A stretch of 64,000 nucleotides of DNA from Treponema medium (GCF_017161265.1 NZ_CP031393.1:2046001-2110000), one strand, 5' to 3'; positions 7,415 to 16,687 are shown, counted from the first letter of the stretch. Translations and numbers: made by a program. Notes: generated by a model from the sequence alone, not told the origin.

Positions 7415-8338
7415 TTAATCTCCTCGAATGCTTTCTTTGTTATGCGAATTGCACCGCCGCCGTTTCCTCAGACGCAGTATGATAAGCATTGCGGCTATTC
7501 CCAGCGCGATAAATACCCAGCCGTACAACAGTGCGATACAGACTGCGGCAAAGGCCTGTACTCCGCCTTTTATTGCATCCCATACCGGCATAAAAACTGA
7601 ACCGGTTTCCGATGCGGCTTCTATCTGTTGGTACATACTGATATGCAGCGTACTGAAATTAACGGAATTTTTCAGATACCGCAGTCTGCCTTCTATCGAT
7701 TCTATATCCGACCGTATATCCTGCAGTTCATTTTGAATATCGAGGATATCTTTTATTGTTTTTGCTTGGTTGAGCAGTCGCAGGTATCCTTGTTCCGTTT
7801 CTTTTTTGACGGCGAGGCGTGCGGTACTATCGATAAACTCTTCCGTTACATCCTGTACGGTAACGGACTTTTCATCGATTTTTTTAACGCCGCCGGAAAG
7901 CTCCGTTACGAATACATCAAAATGAGCCTTAGGTATTCTGACCGTCATATTCTGATATATCCGCGAAGAGCTTGCGCGCTCATCTTCTTGACTGATATAC
8001 GCGCCGTATTTTTGAACGAGCGATTCGATATGCTGACGGGTTTCCGCTATATCGTGCGTTTCAAAATTGATCGAGCCTTCTTTTATGAGCTGCCGTTCGA
8101 AGATTGCAGCGGTACTTGCAGCCTCTGTGCCGTCTAAAGGACGCTGCATATCGGCGGTATCTACATCAGTGGGGTTTACATCTTTTGCGTATGCCGCATT
8201 TTTTACCGCTCCTGCGGGATGTTCAGCCTCTGAATATACCTGTCTATTTGAAACCGAAGCGCTTTTTTTAGCACATGAGCTGAAGGCAACAGTTCCTGCA
8301 AGCATGATAACGGCTATAATTTTTGAAAATCTATTCAT
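7415..8338 (-). CDS. DUF4349 lipoprotein
   Basis: A 307-residue protein with a lipoprotein signal ending AFSSC (MNRFSKIIAVIMLAG start). A DUF4349 domain covers about residues 80-260 (NMTVRIPKAHFDVFVTEL, VTEEFIDSTARL, LLNQAKTIKDILDIQNEL) and contains a coiled coil. A single membrane helix near residues 265-295 is followed by a basic tail (RLRKRRR). The fold suggests a membrane-anchored protein with an exposed helical domain; its function is unknown. AGGAGGT lies 4 nt before the ATG at 8338. A longer frame upstream is only read-through of a family-5 repeat. Confidence 0.8.
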   Translation of the reverse strand: MNRFSKIIAVIMLAGTVAFSSCAKKSASVSNRQVYSEAEHPAGAVKNAAYAKDVNPTDVDTADMQRPLDGTEAASTAAIFERQLIKEGSINFETHDIAETRQHIESLVQKYGAYISQEDERASSSRIYQNMTVRIPKAHFDVFVTELSGGVKKIDEKSVTVQDVTEEFIDSTARLAVKKETEQGYLRLLNQAKTIKDILDIQNELQDIRSDIESIEGRLRYLKNSVNFSTLHISMYQQIEAASETGSVFMPVWDAIKGGVQAFAAVCIALLYGWVFIALGIAAMLIILRLRKRRRCNSHNKESIRGD

Positions 8339-8382
8339 TGGTACCTCCTGAGGTAATTCCCGATTATTGAATTGAGCAGAGG

Positions 8383-8462
8383 CGACTGCAACCACCTTAT
8401 AGGAACACACAGAGCGAAACGTTGAGCACTGTGCCCCGACGCTTGCGTCGGGGCTGTTGATT
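8383..8462 (+). repeat. Palindromic repeat, family 5 (copy a)
   Basis: Starts CGACTGCAACCACCTTATAG and ends CCCCGACGCTTGCGTCGGGG then TGTTGATT. An inner stem CACAG.GC/GC.CTGTG flanks the constant GAAACGTTGA. The second copy, at 56624-56702, interrupts a gntR gene, so the element can move. Here it lies in the 5' region of the DUF4349 gene. Confidence 0.85.
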
Positions 8463-8728
8463 ATTTTATCACTTTAGCAGTTACGGGACAATCGGAACTT
8501 TGAATCCTAAACTTTATCTCCGAAACTTTTGCATCCGGCATAGCAAGAACACAAAAAAAAGTATAAAGGAAGGGAAGAAAATCGCCGAAAGAGGCAAACT
8601 GTCTTCTAGATTATTCTACGGGGCAGTTAAAGACCAGCCTGATCTTGATGTGTTTACCTGACATAAAGCACCGGCTACATAAAGTGCAAGCTACTTGACA
8701 AAAAATAAATTAAAGACCATTTTTAGGC
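8463..8728. other. Intergenic region, possible promoter
   Basis: No gene is seen. TTGACA at 8695-8700 is a good -35 box for the gene starting at 8729, but the -10 position 17 bp later reads only CATTTT. Confidence 0.35.
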
Positions 8729-9313
8729 ATGCTCCAATCTATTTTTAACGATGCCGATATACAACTACCGGAACAAATACATAAAGCCGCAGTTGAATAT
8801 CTTCCGGCGTTTCTCTCTGCAGAGGATGCTGAAGTACTTGCCGTGCAAGCCCTACTTATTGCAAGGGCTTTTCATACAGGGGGGACATTTGAACAGGTAT
8901 TTACCGGTACCGAGCCGATTACGCAGCACTATCAAATCAACCTTATCCGCAGCTTTGAAAAAAATGTACGGCTGCTTGTCGATAAGATGTGGGTTGAAAA
9001 AGCAGACGAAGATGTAAAAGAGGATGTTCTCTATCGGCTCCGCTGTTTTTGTGAATCCATGCAGCAGGCAGAAAAGCCGGTCGATTATGAGGAATTGTTG
9101 CCTGAATGTCTCGGCGTCTTGCATGATGTCGTATTATTGCTTTTCGGTCGCCAAATCGACAGCGAAGGTTTTTTAGAATACGCCATCCGTATTGATCCCG
9201 ATTTCGGACTTTTTTGGTATTATCTTGAATGCCTCAGGGCACAGCCTAAGCTTTCCGCAGAGAAAGCCCGACTAGCTATCTTTCTCGGTATTTATTTTCT
9301 TGCTAATTTTTAA
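8729..9313 (+). CDS. Conserved-looking protein of unknown function
   Basis: A 194-residue acidic, mainly helical protein with no signal peptide or membrane segment (MLQSIFNDADIQLPEQIHK start, AIFLGIYFLANF end). I do not recognise a domain. Codon use matches the neighbours and the frame is uninterrupted, so it is probably a real cytoplasmic protein. No strong ribosome-binding site precedes the ATG (only AGG 1 nt away). A possible TTGACA lies 29 bp upstream, so the transcript could have almost no leader. Confidence 0.6.
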   Translation: MLQSIFNDADIQLPEQIHKAAVEYLPAFLSAEDAEVLAVQALLIARAFHTGGTFEQVFTGTEPITQHYQINLIRSFEKNVRLLVDKMWVEKADEDVKEDVLYRLRCFCESMQQAEKPVDYEELLPECLGVLHDVVLLLFGRQIDSEGFLEYAIRIDPDFGLFWYYLECLRAQPKLSAEKARLAIFLGIYFLANF

Positions 9314-9460
9314 ATTGTATTCTATTTTATTTTATTCTATTGATTCATTAATTTTTATACTAACAGATTGACAGAGATCGATTACCGGTGTACGTTACGA
9401 GCATTTTTACGGAAGATTTGAGAAAAATCAATGTTGCTCGCCATAATTGAGGAGGGGAAA

Positions 9461-10738
9461 ATGCGGATAAGAATTACCGTAAGTGTACTGATTTTTTCGA
9501 TAATATTGAGCGTCCTTTTGGTCTCTATCGGATGCACAGGAAATACGAATACAAAAAAAGACAGTACCGAAAAAGTCGTTTTAACACTGGAATCGTGGCG
9601 CGTGGACGATTTGGAAGTGTGGACACAGCTGCTTGCTGAATATGAAAAAGTGAGCGGCGTACTTATTCAATTTAAGCCCATCAATCCTCCCAATTACAAT
9701 GCGGAGTTGCGTTCGCAGTTGGATAGCGGATTCGGACCGGATTTAATGTTTGCTCGCTCTTATGCAACAGGTATGGAACTGTACGAAAAAGGATTTTTTG
9801 CAGATATAAGCGATTTGCCTCATTTACAGGAACATTTTTCTGAAAGTAGTAAAGATGCATGGCGGGGCGCCGACGGTAAATCCTTTGCGGTTCCCGTTGC
9901 CGCTGTTGTACAGAGTATTTACTATAATAAAGATATTTTTGAGAGAGCCGGCCTTGCTATTCCTACTACATGGGAAGATCTTTTGCTTGCCTGTAAAGAT
10001 TTAAAAGATGCCGGATATACCCCGTTTGCAAACGGACTTGCCGATGCTTGGGATATCAATGAATGTTTTATGATGGGGTTATTACCGAACTTTATCGGCG
10101 GTGAAAAAGGTCGGCATGAATATGAAAACGGTTTGCGTCCTTTTAACGACGACGATATGGTTGCTGCGTTTACTGCAATGAAGGATATTGCCCCCTATTG
10201 CCCTCAAAATTTTGAGTCCTTAACGTATGCCGATTCAAATATGCTTTTTGCAACAGGTAAAGCGGCTATGTATGCCGATGGGTCTTGGACACTCGACAGT
10301 TTCAAAGATTTACCGTTTCAGTGGGGAAATTTTGCTTTTCCGCCTCCAACAGGGAAACAGCCTGAAATTTGCTTCCATGTTGATGTAGGAATAGCGATGA
10401 ATGCGAACGGAATGCATCAAAAAGAGGCGAGGGACTTTTTGTCGTGGCTTTGTACACCTAAAGGAGCTGTCGTTGTTGCAAAGTATTTGCCGAGCGGTTT
10501 TTATTCTATGTTCAACGGCCGTATTCCTATCGAAAGTCCTCAAAGTGCCGAAATCTATGAACTTCTTACCGGACGAGGACAGGATGTTCGCTTTGTATGG
10601 CCTAAGTTGATGAACGGGACGCCTTCCGGTTATACTTTGATGAATGACGGCGTAATTGCCGTTATGAAAGGCAAAAAGACGCCCCAACAAGCTGCCGACG
10701 CTTTAGCAGAAGGTCTTGCACAATGGTATCAGCCTTGA
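9461..10738 (+). CDS. Family 1 extracellular solute-binding lipoprotein (sugar type)
   Basis: A 425-residue binding protein with lipobox VSIGC after a hydrophobic signal (MRIRITVSVLIFSIILSVLL). The mature part has carbohydrate-binding protein features: LESWRVDDLEVWTQLLAEYE, DLMFARSYATG, YYNKDIFERAGL, TTWEDLLLACKDLKDAG, FATGKAAMYADGSW. It should capture a sugar or related solute for an ABC importer. No permease or ATPase gene lies beside it, so it must work with a transporter encoded elsewhere or act as a sensor ligand-binder. Strong GGAGGGG 4 nt before the ATG at 9461. A family-3 repeat starts 3 bp past the stop. Confidence 0.85.
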   Translation: MRIRITVSVLIFSIILSVLLVSIGCTGNTNTKKDSTEKVVLTLESWRVDDLEVWTQLLAEYEKVSGVLIQFKPINPPNYNAELRSQLDSGFGPDLMFARSYATGMELYEKGFFADISDLPHLQEHFSESSKDAWRGADGKSFAVPVAAVVQSIYYNKDIFERAGLAIPTTWEDLLLACKDLKDAGYTPFANGLADAWDINECFMMGLLPNFIGGEKGRHEYENGLRPFNDDDMVAAFTAMKDIAPYCPQNFESLTYADSNMLFATGKAAMYADGSWTLDSFKDLPFQWGNFAFPPPTGKQPEICFHVDVGIAMNANGMHQKEARDFLSWLCTPKGAVVVAKYLPSGFYSMFNGRIPIESPQSAEIYELLTGRGQDVRFVWPKLMNGTPSGYTLMNDGVIAVMKGKKTPQQAADALAEGLAQWYQP

Positions 10739-10741
10739 TCC

Positions 10742-10864
10742 CTTTTGAAAATAAACGACACATCTACTTCGTTGCTGCGCACAAATTAATCCTCAACGTA
10801 TCAAAGATACGCCTGCGGTTAATTTGTGCTCGCGCCTCGTATCTGCATCGTCTATTTCCAAAAG
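10742..10864. repeat. Palindromic repeat, family 3 (copy b, 123 bp)
   Basis: Arms CTTTTGAAAATA (10742-10753) and TATTTCCAAAAG (10853-10864) pair with one mismatch. The inner stem is a perfect 11 bp, GCACAAATTAA (10779-10789) with TTAATTTGTGC (10819-10829), and the apex is CGTATC/GATACG. It has exactly the length of copy a, but the stems have different bases. Confidence 0.9.
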
Positions 10865-10999
10865 CGCTGGAGATAAGGGCAGCCACGGCATCGTTACGCA
10901 AAAGCGAATGCTCAATGTATCATTTCCAACAAGGACGTCGGTGGTTCTAGTCAGTAATGTACCTGCGGGTGTTTTTTGTACGTTACTAGCGTCTGCATC

Positions 11000-11031
11000 G
11001 TTAAAAGTGTACATCCGTGTACACTTTTAAC
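11000..11031. repeat. CATCCGTG-apex hairpin, 14-bp stem
   Basis: GTTAAAAGTGTACA and its exact complement enclose the tetraloop TCCG. Hairpins with the same apex but other stems lie at 790, 4181, 45614, 45676, 49409 and 49618. Confidence 0.85.
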
Positions 11032-11282
11032 AGCGAGCTTCGAGTGAGCGCGAAACTTAATAGTAAAAAGAGAAGCTTTTTGGGAAGATTTACCCCTTAA
11101 GCAGTAGTTAATAGCACACAAGAAAGCATCATTGATTAAAAAATCGTTACAGCTTTTTCTACACTTGTTTTTTCTATATCGTTATCGTACACCGTATTGA
11201 TAAAAAGTCAGCCCGACAGTTTTTATACCTCGTCCTCCGGCAAGGATAAGGACGGTAATTGCTTATATGTCAATCACTTGCA

Positions 11283-11310
11283 TTGACTTTTTCCCCTTAT
11301 AGATTATACT
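11283..11310 (+). promoter_or_regulatory. Promoter of the 853-residue lipoprotein gene
   Basis: TTGACT (11283-11288), a 16-bp spacer, and TATACT (11305-11310). The expected start leaves a leader of about 70 nt before the ATG at 11390. Confidence 0.55.
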
Positions 11311-11389
11311 TATAGTGATTTTAGAGTATGCGAAATAACACCGCATTATGTAGGTAATACTGCCTTTATTTTAGAAACGGAGGAAGAAA

Positions 11390-13951
11390 ATGAAAAAGAT
11401 TACAATATTTTTTATCGCAGTAAGTTTTTTGTTTATTTCCTGTGGGCAGGCAGCCTTTGGTAAACCGGAGGCTCCGCAGGGCTACGGGACGGTGATTATC
11501 GGAATTGCCGGGAATGGCGTAAGCCGTGCGGTTGGCTCAAACGGCTTACCGCTTCTCAATAATTCCCAAATGACCATAAAGGTTACGAAGGATGATGGAA
11601 CGTCTATTACGGAAAAACACTTTGCCGAAAGTGCTCCTAAAACCATGTCCTTAACGTTGCCGGTCGGCGAAAAAATCGTCGTAAAGGTTATTGTTAAAAA
11701 CGTTTCGGCTCGATGGTCGGGCGAAAAACAGCACGAGGTTACTTCCGGCACCAATACCGTCAGCGTTAAGCTTAAAAAAGCTGCCGCTGCTTTAAACAGA
11801 CTCCTGTTCGGTACTAATAAGCCCCATGGATCCCATTCAGGCGGTGTAAATGATTACACATTCACGTTGAAAATAGGTTCAAAGGAAGTAAAGAAAGAGC
11901 ACATTAAATATCATAACTTTTGCCGCGACAATAAGGGAAGAATCTATCTTGCATACAACACCGGCAACCGGTGGAATATTGAACGTTACACGAGCGAGGG
12001 TGATAAGGAAGATAAAAGCTTTGACGGTTTCTTGGGTACTTCTCCACTGCTTCTCACAAGCGACCATGCAACAGGTGCAGTCTACCTTGTTGCAAAAGAC
12101 GGCTTGAATATGAAGCTGTATAGAATAAACGAAGCCGGCGGCTCGCCTATAGAATTGATGGGAGCGTCTCTCGGGTATCTAACCGGCTATGCCGTATATA
12201 ATAATGTACTCATCGCCTCAGGCTATGGAATGGTAGGTCCGGAATTAAAAATGTACCGCATAACCGAAGATACCGTTTCCGAAATTACGCTTTCCGCTCA
12301 GCCCGATTTACGCGAAGATACAAAGATTACATTAGAGGTGTCGGCGGGGTGGTTACATGGGACGATAAACGGCCTTTACATGACTGCCGATACCCTCTAT
12401 GTTCTTTTTTCTAAATGTCAAACCATTCCGGACTCCTTTTCCTTAGGCGGTATTGTCAAATACTCATATTCGGCTGACGATACAACCGCTTCAATAAGCA
12501 CTCCTGTCCGCATCGGTATTGCAAATGAGCATACTTCTGATGGAAACGGTATTTACCAGACCGAAGAAAGCAACTTCTACGGCCCCGTAAAGGTAGTCGG
12601 TTTTGATGAAGAAAACCTCTACATAGCCGATGACGGCGTAACGTTCGAGTATCAAAAAGGAAAGCCCCGTATTACCGCAAACAAAAACCGCATTGCAACG
12701 CTTAATAAAGGAACCAATGCGCTTACCTTTAATGATGCCCCAAGCGGGATTACTTGGCTGGGCGAAGATCCTGTATGGACAGGTGTAAATACAAAGACCA
12801 TCGTCTGGAAAAAGAATGCTGCCGGTTTCGACTATTATCAGCTCAATTCAGCCGCTGATGCACTCACGGCAGAAACTGAACTTGCTAATTCAACATCATC
12901 CAGCAGTCGTTTTACCGATGTGTTTTGCTTTGACGAAGCCGGAAACCTCTACATAGTACGATATAAAACCGGAGGCTACCGTATATGCCGCTTTGAGCTG
13001 AAAGATGACGGCAGCTATGATAGCAGCGTAACTGTAAGTACATTAGCATTATCCGATCAACCGGTTGCCATTGCCGTTGACATATCGGGCAGTGTAAAAA
13101 AGGATGGTCAATCGGTAAACGCCTTGTATTACAGCTATGATGGCAGTAATAAATCATGTATCAAACGGCTTACATGGGAGAGGAACGCTGTATTTTCTTC
13201 CGCTGCGGCGGATACTAGTTTCGCTGATAGCGGCGTCCTTGAAGGTACTCAAGATGTTGGCAATAACAAAACACGCTTTACCGCGCTTGCAGCCGATAAA
13301 AACGGCTTCTTTGTTGCTCTAAAAGAGACCGGTACTTTTGGGTATACTGTTAGAGTGCAAAAATATATGCATAACGATGGCAGTGCAGTCGGTAATGCAA
13401 TTAATGTTCTCGGTGAGGTAACCAACGCTTCAACTTGGTCAAGACCGGGAGATTTAACCGCTCTGCATATCCAAGAAGGTATTTTATACGGTCTAACGGC
13501 AGTGCAGTACCGCTATGAACATGACGATACTTATGTATATTACCCAAAAGACTCTATTTCAGGAAAACTCATGAAAATAGGCAGTTCTACAGCCGATTTT
13601 TCCGGAAATGCGGAGGTGCTTTACACTACGGAATTGCCGAGGAGTGAAATTCACGCCTCTGGCTCTGTGGCCGATGCGAAAAGAAAAGAAGGCGGCAAAT
13701 TTGCACCTTACCGGTTTATTGCCGTCATGCCGAAAAAACTCATCATTGCCTCTGACGGTTTTTGGGGGCACATTACCGATCGAAGTGATCCGAATACTGA
13801 TGATGTTAAACAATTCAATTTTATATGGGATTTTGGTATAAAAGATGACGGTTCACTTGAAGGCACGCCTCAATCGACAGAAACCGATTCCGCTATTGGG
13901 TTTTCAAAAACACTTACGAGAAGGCCCTATTGCGGTTATGAGTGGAAATAA
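11390..13951 (+). CDS. Large lipoprotein with probable beta-propeller
   Basis: An 853-residue protein with a lipoprotein signal ending LFISC and GGAGG 7 nt before the ATG. Residues about 30-130 look like a small beta-sandwich (GTVIIGIAGNGVSRAV, LPVGEKIVVKVIV). From about residue 150 onward many short blade-like strands recur (GRIYLAYNTGNRWNIERYT, GAVYLVAKDGLNMKLYRI, NLYIVRYKTGGYRICRFEL), which suggests a beta-propeller. It should be anchored in a membrane, facing the periplasm or surface. No specific family or ligand is recognised. The GT2 gene starts in its stop codon, so the two are probably co-translated, though a functional link is only inference. Confidence 0.8.
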   Translation: MKKITIFFIAVSFLFISCGQAAFGKPEAPQGYGTVIIGIAGNGVSRAVGSNGLPLLNNSQMTIKVTKDDGTSITEKHFAESAPKTMSLTLPVGEKIVVKVIVKNVSARWSGEKQHEVTSGTNTVSVKLKKAAAALNRLLFGTNKPHGSHSGGVNDYTFTLKIGSKEVKKEHIKYHNFCRDNKGRIYLAYNTGNRWNIERYTSEGDKEDKSFDGFLGTSPLLLTSDHATGAVYLVAKDGLNMKLYRINEAGGSPIELMGASLGYLTGYAVYNNVLIASGYGMVGPELKMYRITEDTVSEITLSAQPDLREDTKITLEVSAGWLHGTINGLYMTADTLYVLFSKCQTIPDSFSLGGIVKYSYSADDTTASISTPVRIGIANEHTSDGNGIYQTEESNFYGPVKVVGFDEENLYIADDGVTFEYQKGKPRITANKNRIATLNKGTNALTFNDAPSGITWLGEDPVWTGVNTKTIVWKKNAAGFDYYQLNSAADALTAETELANSTSSSSRFTDVFCFDEAGNLYIVRYKTGGYRICRFELKDDGSYDSSVTVSTLALSDQPVAIAVDISGSVKKDGQSVNALYYSYDGSNKSCIKRLTWERNAVFSSAAADTSFADSGVLEGTQDVGNNKTRFTALAADKNGFFVALKETGTFGYTVRVQKYMHNDGSAVGNAINVLGEVTNASTWSRPGDLTALHIQEGILYGLTAVQYRYEHDDTYVYYPKDSISGKLMKIGSSTADFSGNAEVLYTTELPRSEIHASGSVADAKRKEGGKFAPYRFIAVMPKKLIIASDGFWGHITDRSDPNTDDVKQFNFIWDFGIKDDGSLEGTPQSTETDSAIGFSKTLTRRPYCGYEWK

Positions 13952-15066
13952 TGGCGCCTCTTATCAGTCTTTCCGTTCCGGTCTACGGAACGGAAGGCTC
14001 CCTTCCTGCGCTGCTGGATAGCGTGTTAGCGCAGGCGCCTTTGCCCATCAGCAACGGTGGGCAAAACCGCTCGCTGCGAATATCGCTAAAAAACAGCCTT
14101 TTCGGACATTCCCATGTAGCGGATGCAAAGGCGGGGCATCTGCCAGTTGAAGTTATCATCGTAAACGACGGCAGCCCCGCCGGCGGCTCCTTGCCTACAA
14201 TCCTTAAACCTTATAAAAAGAAATGCAAAGCCGCCGGCATTCCTCTTATTCTTTTGGAACACTCTAAAAATCTCGGACTGGTTGAAGCCCGCCGCACTGC
14301 CGTACAAGCCGCCTCCGGAACCTACCTCTGCTTTGTGGATTCCGACGATACCCTTCCGCCGAATGCTCTTTTACATTTGTACGATGGACTGCTTGCCTCA
14401 GGCAATGGTTCCCTTGCGGATGCCGCCGATATCATCCACGGTAAGGCCGAGTATAAAACCGACTTTCCCGATGAGGAAGCTCCGCTTTACAAAGAAGCCC
14501 CCCTTGCCGAAATGGAAGAAAATATAAAAAAGGTTCATATAGGTCTTTTGGAAGGCGATGAACTTTTAAATTCTTTTTTACTAAAAAGAGAGCTATCAAG
14601 TTTTTTATGGGCAAAACTCTTTCGTACGGAGGCGGCTAAGGCTGCTTTTGCAGATATTCCTCACACATTTTGCACGATGGGCGAAGACTTTCTTATTTAC
14701 TTTTTTGTCCTGCTCCATACCCGCTCCTATTTCGGAATAGAAGACATCGTTTATAACTATCATATAGGCACGGGCATAAGCTCCAACCAAGAAATAAAAG
14801 ACCTCGCCCGCTGGGAAAGGGTTTGCACGGCAGCCTCGGTCTTTGCCGTAATCTTTTCGTATCTTGAAGAACACCCCTTGAGCGCCCCCAATGCCGAAAA
14901 GCTGACCGCAGCCCTGCAAAACCGCTGTAAAACAGCCTTGCTTCAAAACCTCCGCCACTTAAAGCGCGTTATTCCCTCTCTCCGCGATGAAGCTTATGCA
15001 ATCCTCTGCGATTACTGGGGCGAGGAGTATGTAAACGCTGCGGAAAAAGCGAACCGTTTGACTTGA
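13951..15066 (+). CDS. GT2 family glycosyltransferase with an N-terminal insertion
   Basis: A 371-residue family-2 glycosyltransferase: LISLSVPVYG strand, VEVIIVNDGS (nucleotide-binding Asp), LVEARRTAV and YLCFVDSDD (the DxD-type metal site). It transfers a sugar from a nucleotide-sugar; the acceptor is unknown. The ATG at 13951 overlaps the previous stop (TAATG); an in-frame GTG lies at 13942. Between LLDSVLAQ and VEVII there are about 37 extra residues (29-65), where family members usually have about five. That DNA contains a perfect 8-bp hairpin at 14040-14065. Its C-terminal coding end abuts the prenyl-synthase remnant on the other strand. Confidence 0.8.
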   Translation: MAPLISLSVPVYGTEGSLPALLDSVLAQAPLPISNGGQNRSLRISLKNSLFGHSHVADAKAGHLPVEVIIVNDGSPAGGSLPTILKPYKKKCKAAGIPLILLEHSKNLGLVEARRTAVQAASGTYLCFVDSDDTLPPNALLHLYDGLLASGNGSLADAADIIHGKAEYKTDFPDEEAPLYKEAPLAEMEENIKKVHIGLLEGDELLNSFLLKRELSSFLWAKLFRTEAAKAAFADIPHTFCTMGEDFLIYFFVLLHTRSYFGIEDIVYNYHIGTGISSNQEIKDLARWERVCTAASVFAVIFSYLEEHPLSAPNAEKLTAALQNRCKTALLQNLRHLKRVIPSLRDEAYAILCDYWGEEYVNAAEKANRLT

Positions 15067-15292
15067 GCAATGCTATCGTTTTTTCTATGGCAGGGGAATC
15101 AATGCCTTCCCGCTGCGCCTGTTCAAAATCAACACCCCTGACGCAGAGCGTTGCCGAAAAATGGCAGGTATTAAACCCTCAGCACGAATAAGCGGCAAGA
15201 GCCGCAGCATCTTCGGGATGTTTTTCGATATGCAATATTGCGGGCATACTTTTTTTCCCTTCCACAATATCGTCGCCCAACTCCTGACAACC
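15052..15292 (-). pseudogene. C-terminal remnant of a polyprenyl synthetase
   Basis: On the minus strand one frame reads QELGDDIVEGKKSMPAIL and HIEKHPEDAAAL, meets an in-frame TGA (15181-15179), then in the same frame reads FEQAQREGIDSPAIEKTIAL. The first part matches the G-D-D/EGKKS-P segment and the last part the C-terminal helix of trans-prenyl diphosphate synthases. There is no N-terminus: upstream the similarity stops at a small GGCAACCG hairpin (15302-15337). It is best read as a decayed fragment, partly overlapped by the end of the GT2 gene. Family assignment is from recognition only. Confidence 0.5.
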
Positions 15293-15301
15293 GTTTCGTA
15301 C

Positions 15302-15337
15302 ACGGCAACCGCATCGAAAATACTTTAAGCGGTTGCC
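15302..15337. repeat. GGCAACCG hairpin
   Basis: GGCAACCGC pairs with GCGGTTGCC across an AT-rich loop. Similar hairpins lie near 3905-3935 and 61142-61178. It lies at the 3' end of the MATE gene and may act as a terminator. Confidence 0.55.
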
Positions 15338-15349
15338 TGACTGTAAGTG

Positions 15350-16687
15350 TTATTTTTTTACCAAGTCGGTTGCGAATATCTTTATCATAATAATAACGGA
15401 AAGCACTACGACGATTCCGTCAACGAGCGGCATAGCAAGCCATACGCCCCGCGCTCCGAAAAAATGGGGCAGTATCAGTACTGCGGGTACAAAAAGCACG
15501 AGCTGGCGAGAAATCGCTAAAATACCGGCGGGTTTCGGCTTGCCGATAGCCTGAAAGAGCGTCATATTCAATATCATAATCGCAAGCGCAGGGAAGATTA
15601 TCATGGCAATAACGGCATTGGTTTTTCCCTGTGCTACAAGTACGGGGTTATCGATGAACAAGCCCAATACCTTTTCGGGACTGAGCAAAAAGATACCCCA
15701 TGCCGTTATTGCAAGCAAAAGACCGAAGCCATAGAACAAGCCGGTGCCTTTTTTTACCCGATCAAAAAGTCCTGCACCGAAATTCGTACCGACAAAGGGC
15801 TGGTATCCTTGGCTTAATCCCCACAGCGGAATAAAGCTCAACATCAAATAGCGGAAGAATGCGCCCATTAGAACAACCTGATCTTCTCCGCCGTATTTTT
15901 TCAATGTCGAATACATTACCGTTTGCTGCACCAACGAAAGTACCTGCATAATCATCGCAGACATACCGATTGCAATTGTTTCTCCGACAATCGATCTATC
16001 CGGTTTAATGGTTTTAAAGCGAACATTTTTGCTGAAGCATAAAAAGTAAAAAAAGCTGACCAATGCGAAAACCGCCTGCGAAATAACCGTGGCAACGGCA
16101 GCACCGGCGATTCCTTGGTTGAATACAATAATAAACAGCGCGTCAAGCACAATATTCAGCACGGCGCCGGATCCCATGATAATCATCGCAAGTGCAATTC
16201 TTCCTTCTCCGCGCAGTACCATATTTGAAGCCTGTCCGAAGTTTACAAATATGGAGCCAAGGTACACAATCCGTAAATATTGCACCCCCATTGCGTGCAT
16301 TTCTCCTTCCGCCCCGATAAGGGTGAGAAGCTGCGGCGCAAAAATGTATCCGACTATCATCACTACTGAGGACATCAGTACCGACAACACCAATACGTTT
16401 CCCATCACCGCATCGACGGTCTTTTGGTCTTTTCTGCCGACTGCCCGCGATAAAATCGATGCGGAACCAATCCCGACCAATACCGCGATACCGTTATTCA
16501 CCAGCGTAAAAGCATAGGCGACGCTGATTGCTCCGAGCGCTTTTTCGCCCACATACCGTCCAACAAACATTGCATCGACAAAGCTGTACAAACTGATTAC
16601 CAGCATACCGATAATGCCCGGCACACCTAATTTTAGCATGAGCTTGAATATATTTCCTGAAACAAGCTCTTCCCGTTTATCCGTCAT
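15350..16687 (-). CDS. MATE family efflux transporter
   Basis: A 445-residue membrane protein with about 12 helices in two related halves, as in the MATE family (GIIGMLVISLYSFVDAMFVG near 25-45; GWGLSQGYQPFVGTNFG-type motif near 280-297; AIGKPKPAGILAISRQ). MATE proteins export drugs or metabolites using a Na+ or H+ gradient; the substrate cannot be told from sequence. A good promoter lies 53-81 bp upstream. It stands alone as a transcription unit, divergent from the AbgT gene. Confidence 0.9.
   Translation of the reverse strand: MTDKREELVSGNIFKLMLKLGVPGIIGMLVISLYSFVDAMFVGRYVGEKALGAISVAYAFTLVNNGIAVLVGIGSASILSRAVGRKDQKTVDAVMGNVLVLSVLMSSVVMIVGYIFAPQLLTLIGAEGEMHAMGVQYLRIVYLGSIFVNFGQASNMVLRGEGRIALAMIIMGSGAVLNIVLDALFIIVFNQGIAGAAVATVISQAVFALVSFFYFLCFSKNVRFKTIKPDRSIVGETIAIGMSAMIMQVLSLVQQTVMYSTLKKYGGEDQVVLMGAFFRYLMLSFIPLWGLSQGYQPFVGTNFGAGLFDRVKKGTGLFYGFGLLLAITAWGIFLLSPEKVLGLFIDNPVLVAQGKTNAVIAMIIFPALAIMILNMTLFQAIGKPKPAGILAISRQLVLFVPAVLILPHFFGARGVWLAMPLVDGIVVVLSVIIMIKIFATDLVKK

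Larger units (their letters stand above)
10865..11389. other. Hairpin-rich intergenic region
   Basis: No gene is supported. It holds the hairpin at 11000-11031 and repeat debris (ACGTCGGTGGTTCTA, GTACGTTACTAGCGTCTGCATCG) that recalls the outer segments of family 3. The promoter of the next gene lies at 11283-11310. Confidence 0.55.

Noticed and set aside
8339-8410. Longer N-terminus for the DUF4349 lipoprotein
   Set aside because: It would be read from a family-5 repeat and would move the lipobox away from the N-terminus.
8429-8462. Simple rho-independent terminator (CCCCGACGCTTGCGTCGGGG)
   Set aside because: It has no T run and is part of a larger repeat found again inside gntR, so I list it as a repeat; a terminator role is not excluded.
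15085-15303. 72-codon open frame on the minus strand
   Set aside because: The neighbouring frame carries the prenyl-synthase similarity, so this one is a shadow of a decayed gene.
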